NCBI GenBank assembly: GCA_900544795.1
Contig: UQWM01000018.1
Coordinates: 1-46,235 of the forward strand
From: an uncultured Phascolarctobacterium sp.
GTDB taxonomy: Bacteria > Bacillota > Negativicutes > Acidaminococcales > Acidaminococcaceae
Direction of reading: 5' to 3'
DNA: 46,235 nt
In this document: in pieces, positions 17,000 through 25,073 of the stretch
Layout: every line of letters starts with the position of its first letter
Numbering within the stretch: position 1 is the first letter of the stretch
Notes under the pieces: generated by a model
Databases searched by the model: none
What the model was told of the DNA's origin: nothing
The model's input: only the letters and a program-made list of their open reading frames with translations
Position numbers and translations under genes: made by a program

Positions 17000-17992
17000 T
17001 TAGAGTACGTTCATGGCCGCTTTAACTTCAGCCATGGTCTTTTCTGCTTCTTTGCGGGCACGCTGTGCGCCGAAATCAAGCACTTCTTTGATATATCCGG
17101 GTTTTTTCGACAGTTCTTCCCGTTTAATATGGATATCAGCCAGCATGGTGTTCATTTTTTCTGCCAGTCGTTTTTTACATTCAACGCAGCCAATTTCACC
17201 GGCACGGCATTTAGTGCCGATTTCTTCATATTCTTCAGGGTTGAACACCTTGTGGAAAGCATAAACGATACAAACTTCAGGATGGCCCGGATCAGTCTTT
17301 TTGATGCGTTGCGGATCAGTAGTCATCATGCGGATACGTTCCCACATTTCTTCCGGACCAGCACCGAAAGGAATAGTATTGCCGTAGGATTTGGACATTT
17401 TGCGTCCATCGATGCCCGGCAAAACCTTGGCCTGCGAAAATACCGCCTGCGGTTCAGGGAACACTTCTTTGTTATAAAGATAGTTAAAACGTCGCACGAT
17501 CTCACGGGTCAGTTCCAAATGTGCTGACTGATCTTCGCCTACAGGAACACAGGTAGCTTTGTAGAGCATAATATCAGCCGCCATCAATACCGGATAGCCT
17601 AAGAAGCCATAAGTATTGTTATCTTTGCCCTGAGCCGACCAGTTTTGCAGTTTGTCTTTATAAGTTGGTACGCGTTCCAACCAGGAAAGCGGCGTGCTCA
17701 TACCCAAAAGCAAAGCCAGTTCTGCATGTTCTTTAACATGAGATTGCACAAAGATGATATTTTTTTCGGGGTCCAGTCCAGCGCTCAGCCAGTCTATCGC
17801 CATTTCCATTACATTGTCCTGCAAATTCGAGGTATCGCTGTAAGAAGATGTCAGCGCATGCAGATCTACTATCGAAAAAAGGCATTCATATTCATGTTGC
17901 AGGCGCACCCAGTTCTCCAACGCTCCCATATAATTACCTAAGTGGAAACGTCCGGAAGGCTGCATCCCACTGAAAATTCTACCTTTTGTCAT
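17000..17992 (-). CDS. trpS: Tryptophanyl-tRNA synthetase
   Basis: A class I aminoacyl-tRNA synthetase of about 330 residues that charges tRNA-Trp. The HIGH-type signature is in GMQPSGRFHLGNYMGA near the N terminus, and the KMSKS loop is exact (KMSKSYGN, near residue 195). The 5' end contains the tandem TTG ATG TTG ATG. The AGGGA ribosome binding site gives best spacing for the last ATG (17992), which yields MTKGRIFSG as in many relatives; 17998 is an alternative. No T-box leader is visible. It sits between a site-2 protease gene and scpA. Confidence 0.95.
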   Translation of the reverse strand: MTKGRIFSGMQPSGRFHLGNYMGALENWVRLQHEYECLFSIVDLHALTSSYSDTSNLQDNVMEMAIDWLSAGLDPEKNIIFVQSHVKEHAELALLLGMSTPLSWLERVPTYKDKLQNWSAQGKDNNTYGFLGYPVLMAADIMLYKATCVPVGEDQSAHLELTREIVRRFNYLYNKEVFPEPQAVFSQAKVLPGIDGRKMSKSYGNTIPFGAGPEEMWERIRMMTTDPQRIKKTDPGHPEVCIVYAFHKVFNPEEYEEIGTKCRAGEIGCVECKKRLAEKMNTMLADIHIKREELSKKPGYIKEVLDFGAQRARKEAEKTMAEVKAAMNVL

Positions 17993-18035
17993 CAACATCA
18001 AGTCCCTTCATAATCAGAATTCAAAATTTATTTTG

Positions 18036-18662
18036 TTAAAATATTATTCCCAGGATACTGTTTACCAAACCGATATAGGCCCTTGCAAAAGGGTTAATGA
18101 TAGCGCCGACGATTCCTGTAAAAACCAGGGCCAGCAGAATATAAAACCCATATTGGCCCACCATATTTTCGTACTGGTAAGCAGTACGCGGCGGCAATAG
18201 CTCTCCTAATATTTTGGAGCCGTCCAGCGGTGGGATAGGAATAAGGTTGAAAAACGCAAACCAGACGTTATACATCTGCGTCCAGAATAAGAAAGCCTGT
18301 ACGCCTTGGCTGAGCAGACCGAATTTTGCCATGATAACGCCAATCAACGCCGCTAAAAAGCATAAAAACAAATTAGCTGCCGGTCCGGCAAATGATACTT
18401 TTAAAATGCCTTCGCGGCGGTTCCTGAAATTATTGGGATTGATGCCAACGGGTTTGGCCCAGCCGAAGCCTGCCACAACCAGCATCAAGGCGCCGATAGG
18501 ATCAAGATGTGCCAAAGGATTGAAGGTCAGCCGTCCCATAAAACGCGGTGTCGGATCACCCATCGATTCCGCAGTCTGCGCGTGCGCATACTCGTGGATC
18601 GTGATAGCAATCAAAAGAGCCGGTATCCTGTATAACATTGAAGTAAAATCAAAATCTAACAT
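18036..18662 (-). CDS. Site-2 protease family membrane metalloprotease (M50)
   Basis: The 208-residue integral membrane protein has the zinc motif HEYAHA (HExxH) near residue 22. The third-ligand motif FNPLAHLDPIG, with Asp in LDPIG, lies near residues 45-58, followed by GWAKPVGINPNNF typical of the group-III site-2 proteases found in Firmicutes. Family members cleave within or near membranes, but the substrate here is unknown. The GGAGG site five bases upstream fixes the start at 18662; a longer frame runs into the preceding terminator. It is the first gene of the ten-gene operon. Confidence 0.92.
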   Translation of the reverse strand: MLDFDFTSMLYRIPALLIAITIHEYAHAQTAESMGDPTPRFMGRLTFNPLAHLDPIGALMLVVAGFGWAKPVGINPNNFRNRREGILKVSFAGPAANLFLCFLAALIGVIMAKFGLLSQGVQAFLFWTQMYNVWFAFFNLIPIPPLDGSKILGELLPPRTAYQYENMVGQYGFYILLALVFTGIVGAIINPFARAYIGLVNSILGIIF

Positions 18663-18690
18663 ACAAACCTCCATAGTTGTCAATAGTACT

Positions 18691-18696
18691 ATTATA
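18691..18696 (-). promoter_or_regulatory. -10 element upstream of the site-2 protease/trpS operon
   Basis: A perfect TATAAT on the minus strand lies 28 bases before the site-2 protease ATG. The -35 position reads TTTTCT and overlaps the U-tract of the preceding terminator, so promoter strength is uncertain. Confidence 0.5.
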
Positions 18697-18708
18697 CAGT
18701 ATTTTGCA

Positions 18709-18743
18709 CGAAAAGAAAACGGAACCGCCATGAGCGATTCCGT
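18709..18743 (-). terminator. Terminator after the crotonase gene
   Basis: A 10-bp stem (ACGGAATCGC / GCGGTTCCGT, one G-U pair) is followed on the minus strand by TTTTCTTTT. It separates guaB-crotonase from the site-2 protease operon. Confidence 0.82.
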
Positions 18744-18759
18744 CTTTTTTGTGAATTAT

Positions 18760-19536
18760 TTATTTACCTGTAAACTTAGGCGCCCGTTTCTCTTTAAAAG
18801 CGGTGATACCTTCGGCACTATCGTCGGTCGCCATGCATAAAGGCTGCACAACTGCTTCAGCATCCAAAACCTCATCCAGGGTCATCGCCGTATTGTTCAG
18901 ATACTTTTTGATCAGTCCAATAGCCAAAGGCGCGGAAACTGCCAGACGTTCCGCCATCTGCATCACAGTTGCTTCCAATTCGTCAGCCGGACAAACATGG
19001 TTGACCAAAGCCAGCTTTTCAGCAGCTGCGACATCGATCAGATCAGCAGTAAACATCAATTCCTTGGCTTTATGCACGCCTACCGCCTTTGGCAGGAAAT
19101 ACAATCCGCCGCAGTCAGGGATAAGCCCTACTTTAGCGAAGCTTTGGGCAAATTTGGCCGTATCTACAGCGTAAATCAAATCGCAGGCCAGCATCAGATT
19201 GACGCCGGCACCGGCAGTAACGCCGTTGACCATAGCAATAACAGGTTTTTCGATAGCGGTGATACGTTTGGCCACCTGGCCAACTTTCGCAATAAAAGCT
19301 TTTTTAGCAGCGGTATCTGCAAGTGTTTCTAAAAACGGCAGGTCACCGCCAGCGCAGAAGGCTTTACCGTTGCCGGTAAGCACGGCACATTTGATGCCGG
19401 GGCATGTTTCCACCTTGGTCAGAGCCGCATGCAAACCGTCGATCAATGCTTCATTCATCGAATTAAGGCTTTGCGGCCTGTTCATAGTGATCGTAGCGAT
19501 CTGGTCTTTTACTGAAAATAAAACTGCATCTTCCAT
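18760..19536 (-). CDS. Enoyl-CoA hydratase/isomerase family protein, PaaG-like
   Basis: The 258-residue crotonase-fold protein has the oxyanion-hole segments AFCAGGDL (about residue 61) and NGVTAGAGVNL (about residue 105). The position of the first catalytic Glu of classical enoyl-CoA hydratase is Asn (AGVNL), and the second is Asp in GLIPDCGG. This matches the isomerase-like PaaG branch better than true hydratases, so the reaction is unassigned. The ATG follows GGGAGGG. It lies 25 bases downstream of guaB with no terminator between, so it is cotranscribed. No other beta-oxidation gene is nearby. Confidence 0.88.
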   Translation of the reverse strand: MEDAVLFSVKDQIATITMNRPQSLNSMNEALIDGLHAALTKVETCPGIKCAVLTGNGKAFCAGGDLPFLETLADTAAKKAFIAKVGQVAKRITAIEKPVIAMVNGVTAGAGVNLMLACDLIYAVDTAKFAQSFAKVGLIPDCGGLYFLPKAVGVHKAKELMFTADLIDVAAAEKLALVNHVCPADELEATVMQMAERLAVSAPLAIGLIKKYLNNTAMTLDEVLDAEAVVQPLCMATDDSAEGITAFKEKRAPKFTGK

Positions 19537-19561
19537 TCTCGAAACCCTCCCTTAATTTTTG

Positions 19562-21019
19562 TTACAGGCTGTAGTTAGGAGCTTCTTTCGTAATTATAAC
19601 ATCGTGCGGATGGCTTTCTTTCAAGCCGGCGCCAGTCATACGGATGAACTGGGTCTGGGTGATCATTGCTTCGATATCCTTAGCGCCGCAGTAACCCATG
19701 CCGGCACGCAGTCCACCAACAAGCTGGAAGATAGTATCGGCTGCCATACCTTTGAACGGCACGCGGCCTTCGATACCTTCCGGCACCAGTTTATCGGCAT
19801 TATCCTGGAAGTAACGGTCTTTGGAACCACGCTCCATAGCTCCCAATGATCCCATACCACGATAGACTTTATAAGAACGGCCTTGGTAAATAATAGTTTC
19901 GCCGGGAGACTCCTCAGTTCCTGCTAATAATCCGCCGATCATCACAACATTTGCGCCGGCAGCTACAGCTTTAGCAATATCACCGGAATATTTGATGCCG
20001 CCATCGGCAATAATGGGGATACCATATTGACGCGCCACGGCTGCGCACTCGTTAACGGCAGTGATCTGAGGCACGCCGATACCTGCAACTACGCGGGTAG
20101 TGCAAATGGAGCCGGGGCCAATACCAACTTTTACCGCATCAACACCGCATTTTATCAGAGCTTCGGTAGCAGCGCCGGTAGCAACGTTACCGGCAATGAT
20201 GTTTACTTGAGGGAATGCTTCGCGCAGGCGGCGTACAGAGTTCAGCACGCCGTGTGAATGGCCGTGAGCAGTATCGATAACGATAACGTCGGCCTTGGCA
20301 TTTACCAAAGCAGCGGCGCGGTCCATCATATCGGCGCCAACACCTACAGCCGCGGCTACACGCAAACGTCCATCGCTGTCTTTGGAGGCCTGGGGATACA
20401 TTTTAGCCTTTTCGATATCGCTGATAGTGATAAGGCCTTTTAAATAGCCCTCGCCATCAACCAACGGCAGTTTTTCGATGCGGTGCGCCCGCAGTAATTT
20501 TTTAGCTTCTTCCAGACTGGTGCCTACAGGAGCAGTTACCAGTCCGTCACCGATCATACATTCCTTGATAGGTTTGTTCAAATTAGTTTCAAAACGCAGG
20601 TCACGGTTGGTAATGATGCCCTGCAGTTTACCGTTAGGATCGCAGATAGGCACACCGGAAATATGGTAATGCTCCATCATTTTCACAGCGTCTTCCAGAA
20701 TATTATCGGGGCCCAAAAAGAGCGGGTCGACGATAATTCCATGTTCGCTGCGTTTTACTTTAGCGACCTCTCCAGCCTGTTCCTCGATCGAAAGATTTTT
20801 ATGGATTACACCCAAACCACCTTCACGGGCAATGGCGATCGCCATTTTCGATTCTGTTACAGTATCCATGCCGGAACTGATCAGAGGGATATTCAGTTTG
20901 ATATTTTTCGTCAAATAAGTGGATACATCAACATCACGCGGCAAAACATCAGATTCTGCCGGAACTAAAAGCACGTCGTCAAAAGTTAAACCTTCTTTTG
21001 TAAATTTGTCTGTACGCAT
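19562..21019 (-). CDS. guaB: IMP dehydrogenase
   Basis: GuaB oxidises IMP to XMP with NAD+, the committed step to GTP. The 485-residue product has the N-terminal TIM-barrel half (LTFDDVLLVPAESDVLP), two CBS domains inserted at about residues 93-205, the catalytic cysteine loop GIGPGSICTTR near residue 305, and the flap GMGSLGAMERGS. Length is typical. The ATG follows AAGGGGG. It is the first gene of a two-gene transcript with the crotonase, and lies next to codY, whose product in Firmicutes senses GTP. Confidence 0.97.
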   Translation of the reverse strand: MRTDKFTKEGLTFDDVLLVPAESDVLPRDVDVSTYLTKNIKLNIPLISSGMDTVTESKMAIAIAREGGLGVIHKNLSIEEQAGEVAKVKRSEHGIIVDPLFLGPDNILEDAVKMMEHYHISGVPICDPNGKLQGIITNRDLRFETNLNKPIKECMIGDGLVTAPVGTSLEEAKKLLRAHRIEKLPLVDGEGYLKGLITISDIEKAKMYPQASKDSDGRLRVAAAVGVGADMMDRAAALVNAKADVIVIDTAHGHSHGVLNSVRRLREAFPQVNIIAGNVATGAATEALIKCGVDAVKVGIGPGSICTTRVVAGIGVPQITAVNECAAVARQYGIPIIADGGIKYSGDIAKAVAAGANVVMIGGLLAGTEESPGETIIYQGRSYKVYRGMGSLGAMERGSKDRYFQDNADKLVPEGIEGRVPFKGMAADTIFQLVGGLRAGMGYCGAKDIEAMITQTQFIRMTGAGLKESHPHDVIITKEAPNYSL

Positions 21020-21067
21020 TATAAAGCCCCCTTCTTTCTTCTTCTTTTTCTTTGAAATATTTTTACT

Positions 21068-21096
21068 ATACTATCACAGTGACTACACAAAATCAA
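21068..21096 (-). promoter_or_regulatory. Promoter of guaB
   Basis: The minus strand has -35 TTGATT, a 17-base spacer and -10 TAGTAT preceded by TGA (extended -10). No purine riboswitch or PurR-type repeat was seen in the leader. Confidence 0.65.
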
Positions 21097-21146
21097 GTGG
21101 TTTCTGTAATTTTTTTAACAATATCTAGTTTATTTTTTCTAAGCAC

Positions 21147-21192
21147 AAATAAAAATGGCCAATTTACCGCAGCAATGCAGTTAATTGGCCAT
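21147..21192 (-). terminator. Terminator after codY
   Basis: A long stem beginning ATGGCCAATT on the minus strand (with bulged inner part and complement AATTGGCCAT) is followed by a U-rich TTTTTATTTG. It lies 8 bases past the codY stop. Confidence 0.85.
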
Positions 21193-21199
21193 CTAAGGT

Positions 21200-21973
21200 T
21201 TACGAATTATTTTTGTGCAATTCTTCAAGTAAGAACTCATTTTTGATTTTGATATAAGTACCCTTCATACCCAAAGACTTCGTTTCGATCAAGCCTGCGC
21301 TCTCAAACTTACGCAGCGCATTAACGATAACAGAACGAGTAATACCCACACGGTCGGCAATTTTAGAAGCAACTAACAAGCCTTCCATACCCTTAAGCTC
21401 ACTCAGGATATTAACGATAGCTTCCAGCTCGGAGTAAGACAAAGTGGAAAAAGCGATCTGAACCATAGCTTTTTTACGCACTTCCTCCTCTACCTTGGCA
21501 GCACGCTCGTGCAATATCTCGACACCAATGACCGCAGCGGCATATTCAGCCAGCAGCAGATCTTCATCATCGAACGGCTTATCATATTTGGCTACAATCA
21601 AAGTACCAATACGTTCACCGTTGCCATAAATCGGAACGATCGTAGTTTTCTTCTGATCGAAGAAGCATTTTGTACCTTTGACAAAAGAGCATTCCTGATT
21701 TTTATGTTCAATATTTGAAACGGTTTCCTTCGCATCCAAAATAAAATCCAGATACTTGACCGGGAAACGTTTAACATCTAAAACCTGCTCGCGCATGATA
21801 TCGCATTCGAAATCATCTTGAAGAGCGCTGCCTTTAACGCCGCCTTTACGTCCGACAATATAAATATTGGCACCGATAACATCCCTCAGCAGGCGTGCGA
21901 TAGCATTGTACTCTACCTTTTCTCCTCTTTGCAGCAATTTGTTGATTTTTCTGGTTTTCTCCAAAAGTTCCAT
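21200..21973 (-). CDS. codY: GTP- and branched-chain amino acid-sensing repressor CodY
   Basis: CodY is the global nutritional repressor of low-GC Gram-positives. The 257-residue product has the N-terminal GAF-type effector domain (residues 1-155, opening MELLEKTRKINKLLQR) and a C-terminal winged helix-turn-helix (ASKIADRVGITRSVIVNALR, near residues 203-222) that matches the family closely. The ATG follows GGGAGGA. It is cotranscribed with xerC (20-base gap), as in Bacillus where xerC/codV precedes codY, but the clpQ/clpY (hslVU) genes normally between them are absent here. Confidence 0.97.
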   Translation of the reverse strand: MELLEKTRKINKLLQRGEKVEYNAIARLLRDVIGANIYIVGRKGGVKGSALQDDFECDIMREQVLDVKRFPVKYLDFILDAKETVSNIEHKNQECSFVKGTKCFFDQKKTTIVPIYGNGERIGTLIVAKYDKPFDDEDLLLAEYAAAVIGVEILHERAAKVEEEVRKKAMVQIAFSTLSYSELEAIVNILSELKGMEGLLVASKIADRVGITRSVIVNALRKFESAGLIETKSLGMKGTYIKIKNEFLLEELHKNNS

Positions 21974-21993
21974 GATGATTCCTCCCTCAAATT

Positions 21994-22911
21994 TTATGCG
22001 CGCGGATGATTTTTTTGATATACGGAAGTTATACGTTCGGTAGTGATATGAGTGTAGATCTGCGTTGTCGACAAATTAGCATGTCCAAGCAGTTCCTGCA
22101 CTGCTCTAAGGTCCGCACCGTGATCTAAAAGATGCGTGGCAAAAGTATGCCTGATCGTATGAGGACTGACTTTTTTCTGCATAGCCAGCTGGGTTATATA
22201 TTTATCTAAGATCCTGCGGACACTACGATCCGTCAAAGGGCCTCCCCTGCTATTGACAAAAACCTTGTCATGTACCTCGGCGCGATACTTTTCCATCAAA
22301 AATCCGCGTGCCACTTGCAAATACTGCCGCACAGCTTCGCAGCAGGTATGTCCTAGGGGCACAATGCGTTCTTTATTGCCTTTGCCCAAAAGCAGAACAT
22401 ACTGATTGCCAAGATCGATATTGGGCATAGTCAGTCCCACTAACTCGGAAACGCGGCAACCTGTGGCATACAGCAGTTCCAAAATAGCCTGGTCCCTAAG
22501 GCCAAGCCTGTCTTTAGCGGGCATAGACAAGATCTCGTTGATCTCCAACTCTTCCAAAAATACTGGCAGTCTTTTTTCCAGCTTCGGTGTCCTTACTTTG
22601 ACAAAAGGATTTTGCTCTACATAGTTTTCGCGAAGCAAAAACCGGTAGAAAGAACGCAAAGAAGAAATACGTCTGGCAATAGTTGTACGCGCATACTTTT
22701 CTTTGTTGAGCAACGCTAAATAGGCACGGATATCCAAGACTCCGATCTTCTGCCAGTCAAAATCACTGCCCAAACGTTCTGCTAAAAAGCTGCTGAACAA
22801 ACTGATATCAGCAGCATAATTTTTCACAGTCAAGGGTGAAGTATTTTTTTCGACCTGCAGGTACCTGAGGAATTTATCTACCATTGGATATTGTAGTTCC
22901 GACTTTGCCAT
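21994..22911 (-). CDS. xerC: Tyrosine recombinase XerC
   Basis: XerC/CodV resolves chromosome dimers at dif. The 305-residue product has an N-terminal SAM-like core-binding domain (residues about 1-95) and a C-terminal catalytic domain with Arg in ATGCRVSELVG. It also has the HTIRH and LLGHANLSTT motifs and the nucleophilic Tyr in TQIYTHI. Unlike phage integrases it sits in a housekeeping operon with codY. The start at 22911 is chosen from an AGAGGT site; a 16-codon upstream extension of the frame lies over the promoter. Confidence 0.94.
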   Translation of the reverse strand: MAKSELQYPMVDKFLRYLQVEKNTSPLTVKNYAADISLFSSFLAERLGSDFDWQKIGVLDIRAYLALLNKEKYARTTIARRISSLRSFYRFLLRENYVEQNPFVKVRTPKLEKRLPVFLEELEINEILSMPAKDRLGLRDQAILELLYATGCRVSELVGLTMPNIDLGNQYVLLLGKGNKERIVPLGHTCCEAVRQYLQVARGFLMEKYRAEVHDKVFVNSRGGPLTDRSVRRILDKYITQLAMQKKVSPHTIRHTFATHLLDHGADLRAVQELLGHANLSTTQIYTHITTERITSVYQKNHPRA

Positions 22912-22941
22912 AATAAACCTCTTCTTCTTCTGTAGCAATAT

Positions 22942-22969
22942 ATTATCACACAATAGCAATCTATTTCAA
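22942..22969 (-). promoter_or_regulatory. Promoter of xerC-codY
   Basis: The minus strand has -35 TTGAAA, a 16-base spacer and -10 GATAAT preceded by TGT (extended -10), about 30 bases before the xerC start. Confidence 0.6.
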
Positions 22970-22992
22970 TAACCTAGTACTAAATTTTTTGA

Positions 22993-23007
22993 ATTTTTTA
23001 GAAAATA
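22993..23007. promoter_or_regulatory. Possible CodY box upstream of xerC-codY
   Basis: This 15-mer matches the Firmicute CodY consensus AATTTTCWGAAAATT at 12 of 15 positions, 24 bases upstream of the xerC -35. The region is very AT-rich and similar scores occur elsewhere in the window, so chance is likely enough to keep confidence low. Confidence 0.25.
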
Positions 23008-23042
23008 CACAAAAATGTGTAAAAATCTGAATATAAACAACA

Positions 23043-23068
23043 ATAACGGCAGAAAAATCTGCCGTTAT
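23043..23068 (-). terminator. Terminator after the YczE-like gene
   Basis: A symmetrical hairpin ATAACGGCAGA / TCTGCCGTTAT on the minus strand is followed by TGTTGTTT, a weak U-tract. It ends the dprA-topA-trmFO-yczE-like run. Confidence 0.7.
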
Positions 23069-23082
23069 CTAAAATTAAGTAT

Positions 23083-23739
23083 CTAATTTTTTTTCAAACC
23101 CAGCGTCTGCCAGATACCTTCGTGCTGAACAGACTTGGCGTCAAAATGCAGCCAGTCAAAGGTCATTTGCAAAATGGTGCTGATACCGAAAGCCGCAATC
23201 ACCGTTCCCAACCCTACCTTAGCTCCCAGCAGCCAGCCAGCCAAAAGCACGCTGCCTTCAATAAGGCCGCGGATCACGCCAATAGGCACACCAGGAAGCC
23301 GCCGCTTTAAGCCTATCATCAACGAATCGCGAGGGCCTGAACCCAAACCGGCGCTGATATAGAAATAGGTTCCCAAGCTGATGGAAAACTGCCCCAGGAA
23401 CATCACAACAATGCCCAGCCAATAGTTTTCGATCAAGGGTACGGCGTGATAATACTGCAACAAGTCTACGCCCAAACCAATCAAAACAGCGTTTAAGATG
23501 GTACCCAAGCCGAAGCGCTCGCCCATAGCGACAGTAACAACTAAAATCAGCAGCCCGCTAAGCACATTGACAATGCCGTAGGAAAAGCCAGTGACATATG
23601 AAACGCCGATGCCGAAGGCTTCCCAGGGAGCCAGACCGATATTAGCCTGTATACCCAGTGTCAGCCCGATAGAATATAAGGCTAAACCAAAATGCAGACG
23701 CAGCAACTTATAGAACAAACCTTGCTTTTTATCTTCCAT
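23083..23739 (-). CDS. YczE/YitT-like multi-pass membrane protein
   Basis: The 218-residue protein has about five or six hydrophobic segments. The repeated signature segments GLAPWEAFGIGVSYVTG (residues about 34-50) and GLGSGPRDSLMIGLKRRLPG (about 130-149) are characteristic of the YczE/YyaS group. The molecular function is not established; membership says only integral membrane protein, possibly a transporter. It starts 8 bases after trmFO with no good ribosome binding site, so it is presumably translated by coupling. It is the last gene of the dprA operon. Confidence 0.83.
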   Translation of the reverse strand: MEDKKQGLFYKLLRLHFGLALYSIGLTLGIQANIGLAPWEAFGIGVSYVTGFSYGIVNVLSGLLILVVTVAMGERFGLGTILNAVLIGLGVDLLQYYHAVPLIENYWLGIVVMFLGQFSISLGTYFYISAGLGSGPRDSLMIGLKRRLPGVPIGVIRGLIEGSVLLAGWLLGAKVGLGTVIAAFGISTILQMTFDWLHFDAKSVQHEGIWQTLGLKKN

Positions 23740-23747
23740 ACGCTTGT

Positions 23748-25073
23748 TTATTGCAGAGCGGTCAGCACGTCCTGTAAAGCGGCTAAAGCACGCTCGGCGA
23801 TCAGACCGTTTTTCTCTTTTTTATTACGAATCTTTCTGCCTAAAGACGGCAACAGGCCAAAGTTGACGTTCATCGGCTGAAAATCTTTGATCTCAGGATT
23901 ACTGATATAATGAGCTAAAGCACCGTGAGCAGTATCCTGCGGGAAGGTAACTGCGGGCAGTCCCAAATACTCCCGGGCAACATGGAGCCCGGCCATCAGT
24001 CCTGAAGCAGCCGATTCCACATAGCCTTCGACGCCTGTCATTTGTCCGGCAAAATAAAAACGCTTATCAGCTGCAAAATTGAATTTATCATTCAGCAGTT
24101 TAGGCGAATTGATATAAGAATTTTTGTGCATAACGCCGTAACGTACGAACTCGGCGTTCTCCAGCCCCGGAATCATGCTAAAAACACGTTTCTGCTCGGG
24201 CCATTTTAAATGAGTTTGAAAACCCACTAAATTATACAACGAAGCGGCCGCATTGTCCTGCCGCAGCTGCACTACCGCGTAGGCTTGTTTACCTGTACGC
24301 TGGTCTACCAGCCCCACCGGTTTTAACGGTCCAAAGCGCATAGTATCCTCACCCCGGCGTGCCATCTCTTCGATAGGCATACAGGCTTCAAAAAACACTT
24401 CCTTTTCGAATTCCTTGACCGGCGCCAATTCCGCGCTGCACAGGGCTTCCCAAAAGGCTATATATTCTTCTTTCGTTTCAAAAGGGCAATTCAGATAATC
24501 AGCATCGCCCTTGTCATAGCGCGAAGCCCGGTAGACTTTATCATAGTCCAGCGACTCTGCCGTAACGATAGGCGCTGCCGCATCAAAAAAATGAAAATAG
24601 TCGGCCTTGACAAGCTGGCGGATATTTTCTGATAAGGCGGCAGAGGTAAGTGGCCCACTGGCGACCACCACATAGCCTTCCATGCTTTGCAGGTCGCTAA
24701 CTTCTTCGTGCACCACCGTGATCAGCGGATGCTGCTTGATAAGCGTAGTAATGCTTTGGGCAAAGCCTTCTCTGTCCACTGCCAACGCTCCTCCTGCCGG
24801 TACCTGGTGGGCATCGGCCTGAGCTATGATCAGTGAATCCAGACGGCGCATTTCTTCTTTTAATAAACCAACTGCGTTTTCCAGATTGTTGGCGCGCAGC
24901 GAATTACTGCACACTAATTCAGCAAAATCATCAGTCTTATGTGCTTCGTCAGATTTGACGGGACGCATTTCGTGCAAAATAACAGGTATACCGTATTTTG
25001 TTATTTGGTGAGCAGCCTCACAGCCGGCTAAGCCCGCGCCGATAACATGGATCGGCTCATTTGCTTTTGGCAC
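23748..25073 (-). CDS. trmFO: tRNA (uracil-54-C5) methyltransferase, folate/FAD-dependent
   Basis: TrmFO methylates U54 in the T loop of tRNA using methylenetetrahydrofolate and FADH2. The 441-residue product starts with the FAD-binding VIGAGLAGCEAAHQI (residues 10-24), then HEMRPVKSDEAHKT and CSNSLRANNLENAVGLLKEE, all diagnostic, with GVEGYVESAASGL near residue 345. The start is GTG, overlapping the end of topA by 17 bases, and AGGA within topA serves as ribosome binding site. topA-trmFO order is common in Firmicutes. Confidence 0.96.
   Translation of the reverse strand: MPKANEPIHVIGAGLAGCEAAHQITKYGIPVILHEMRPVKSDEAHKTDDFAELVCSNSLRANNLENAVGLLKEEMRRLDSLIIAQADAHQVPAGGALAVDREGFAQSITTLIKQHPLITVVHEEVSDLQSMEGYVVVASGPLTSAALSENIRQLVKADYFHFFDAAAPIVTAESLDYDKVYRASRYDKGDADYLNCPFETKEEYIAFWEALCSAELAPVKEFEKEVFFEACMPIEEMARRGEDTMRFGPLKPVGLVDQRTGKQAYAVVQLRQDNAAASLYNLVGFQTHLKWPEQKRVFSMIPGLENAEFVRYGVMHKNSYINSPKLLNDKFNFAADKRFYFAGQMTGVEGYVESAASGLMAGLHVAREYLGLPAVTFPQDTAHGALAHYISNPEIKDFQPMNVNFGLLPSLGRKIRNKKEKNGLIAERALAALQDVLTALQ

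Noticed and set aside
17993..18035. T-box leader before trpS.
   Set aside because: The gap is about 40 bases, too short, and no T-box sequence is present.
18663..18731. 23-codon extension of the site-2 protease.
   Set aside because: It covers the promoter and terminator; GGAGG marks the start at 18662.
21994..22911. XerC-like recombinase considered as a phage integrase with an attachment site.
   Set aside because: It has XerC length and motifs and is in an operon with codY; no other phage genes or attachment repeats were seen.
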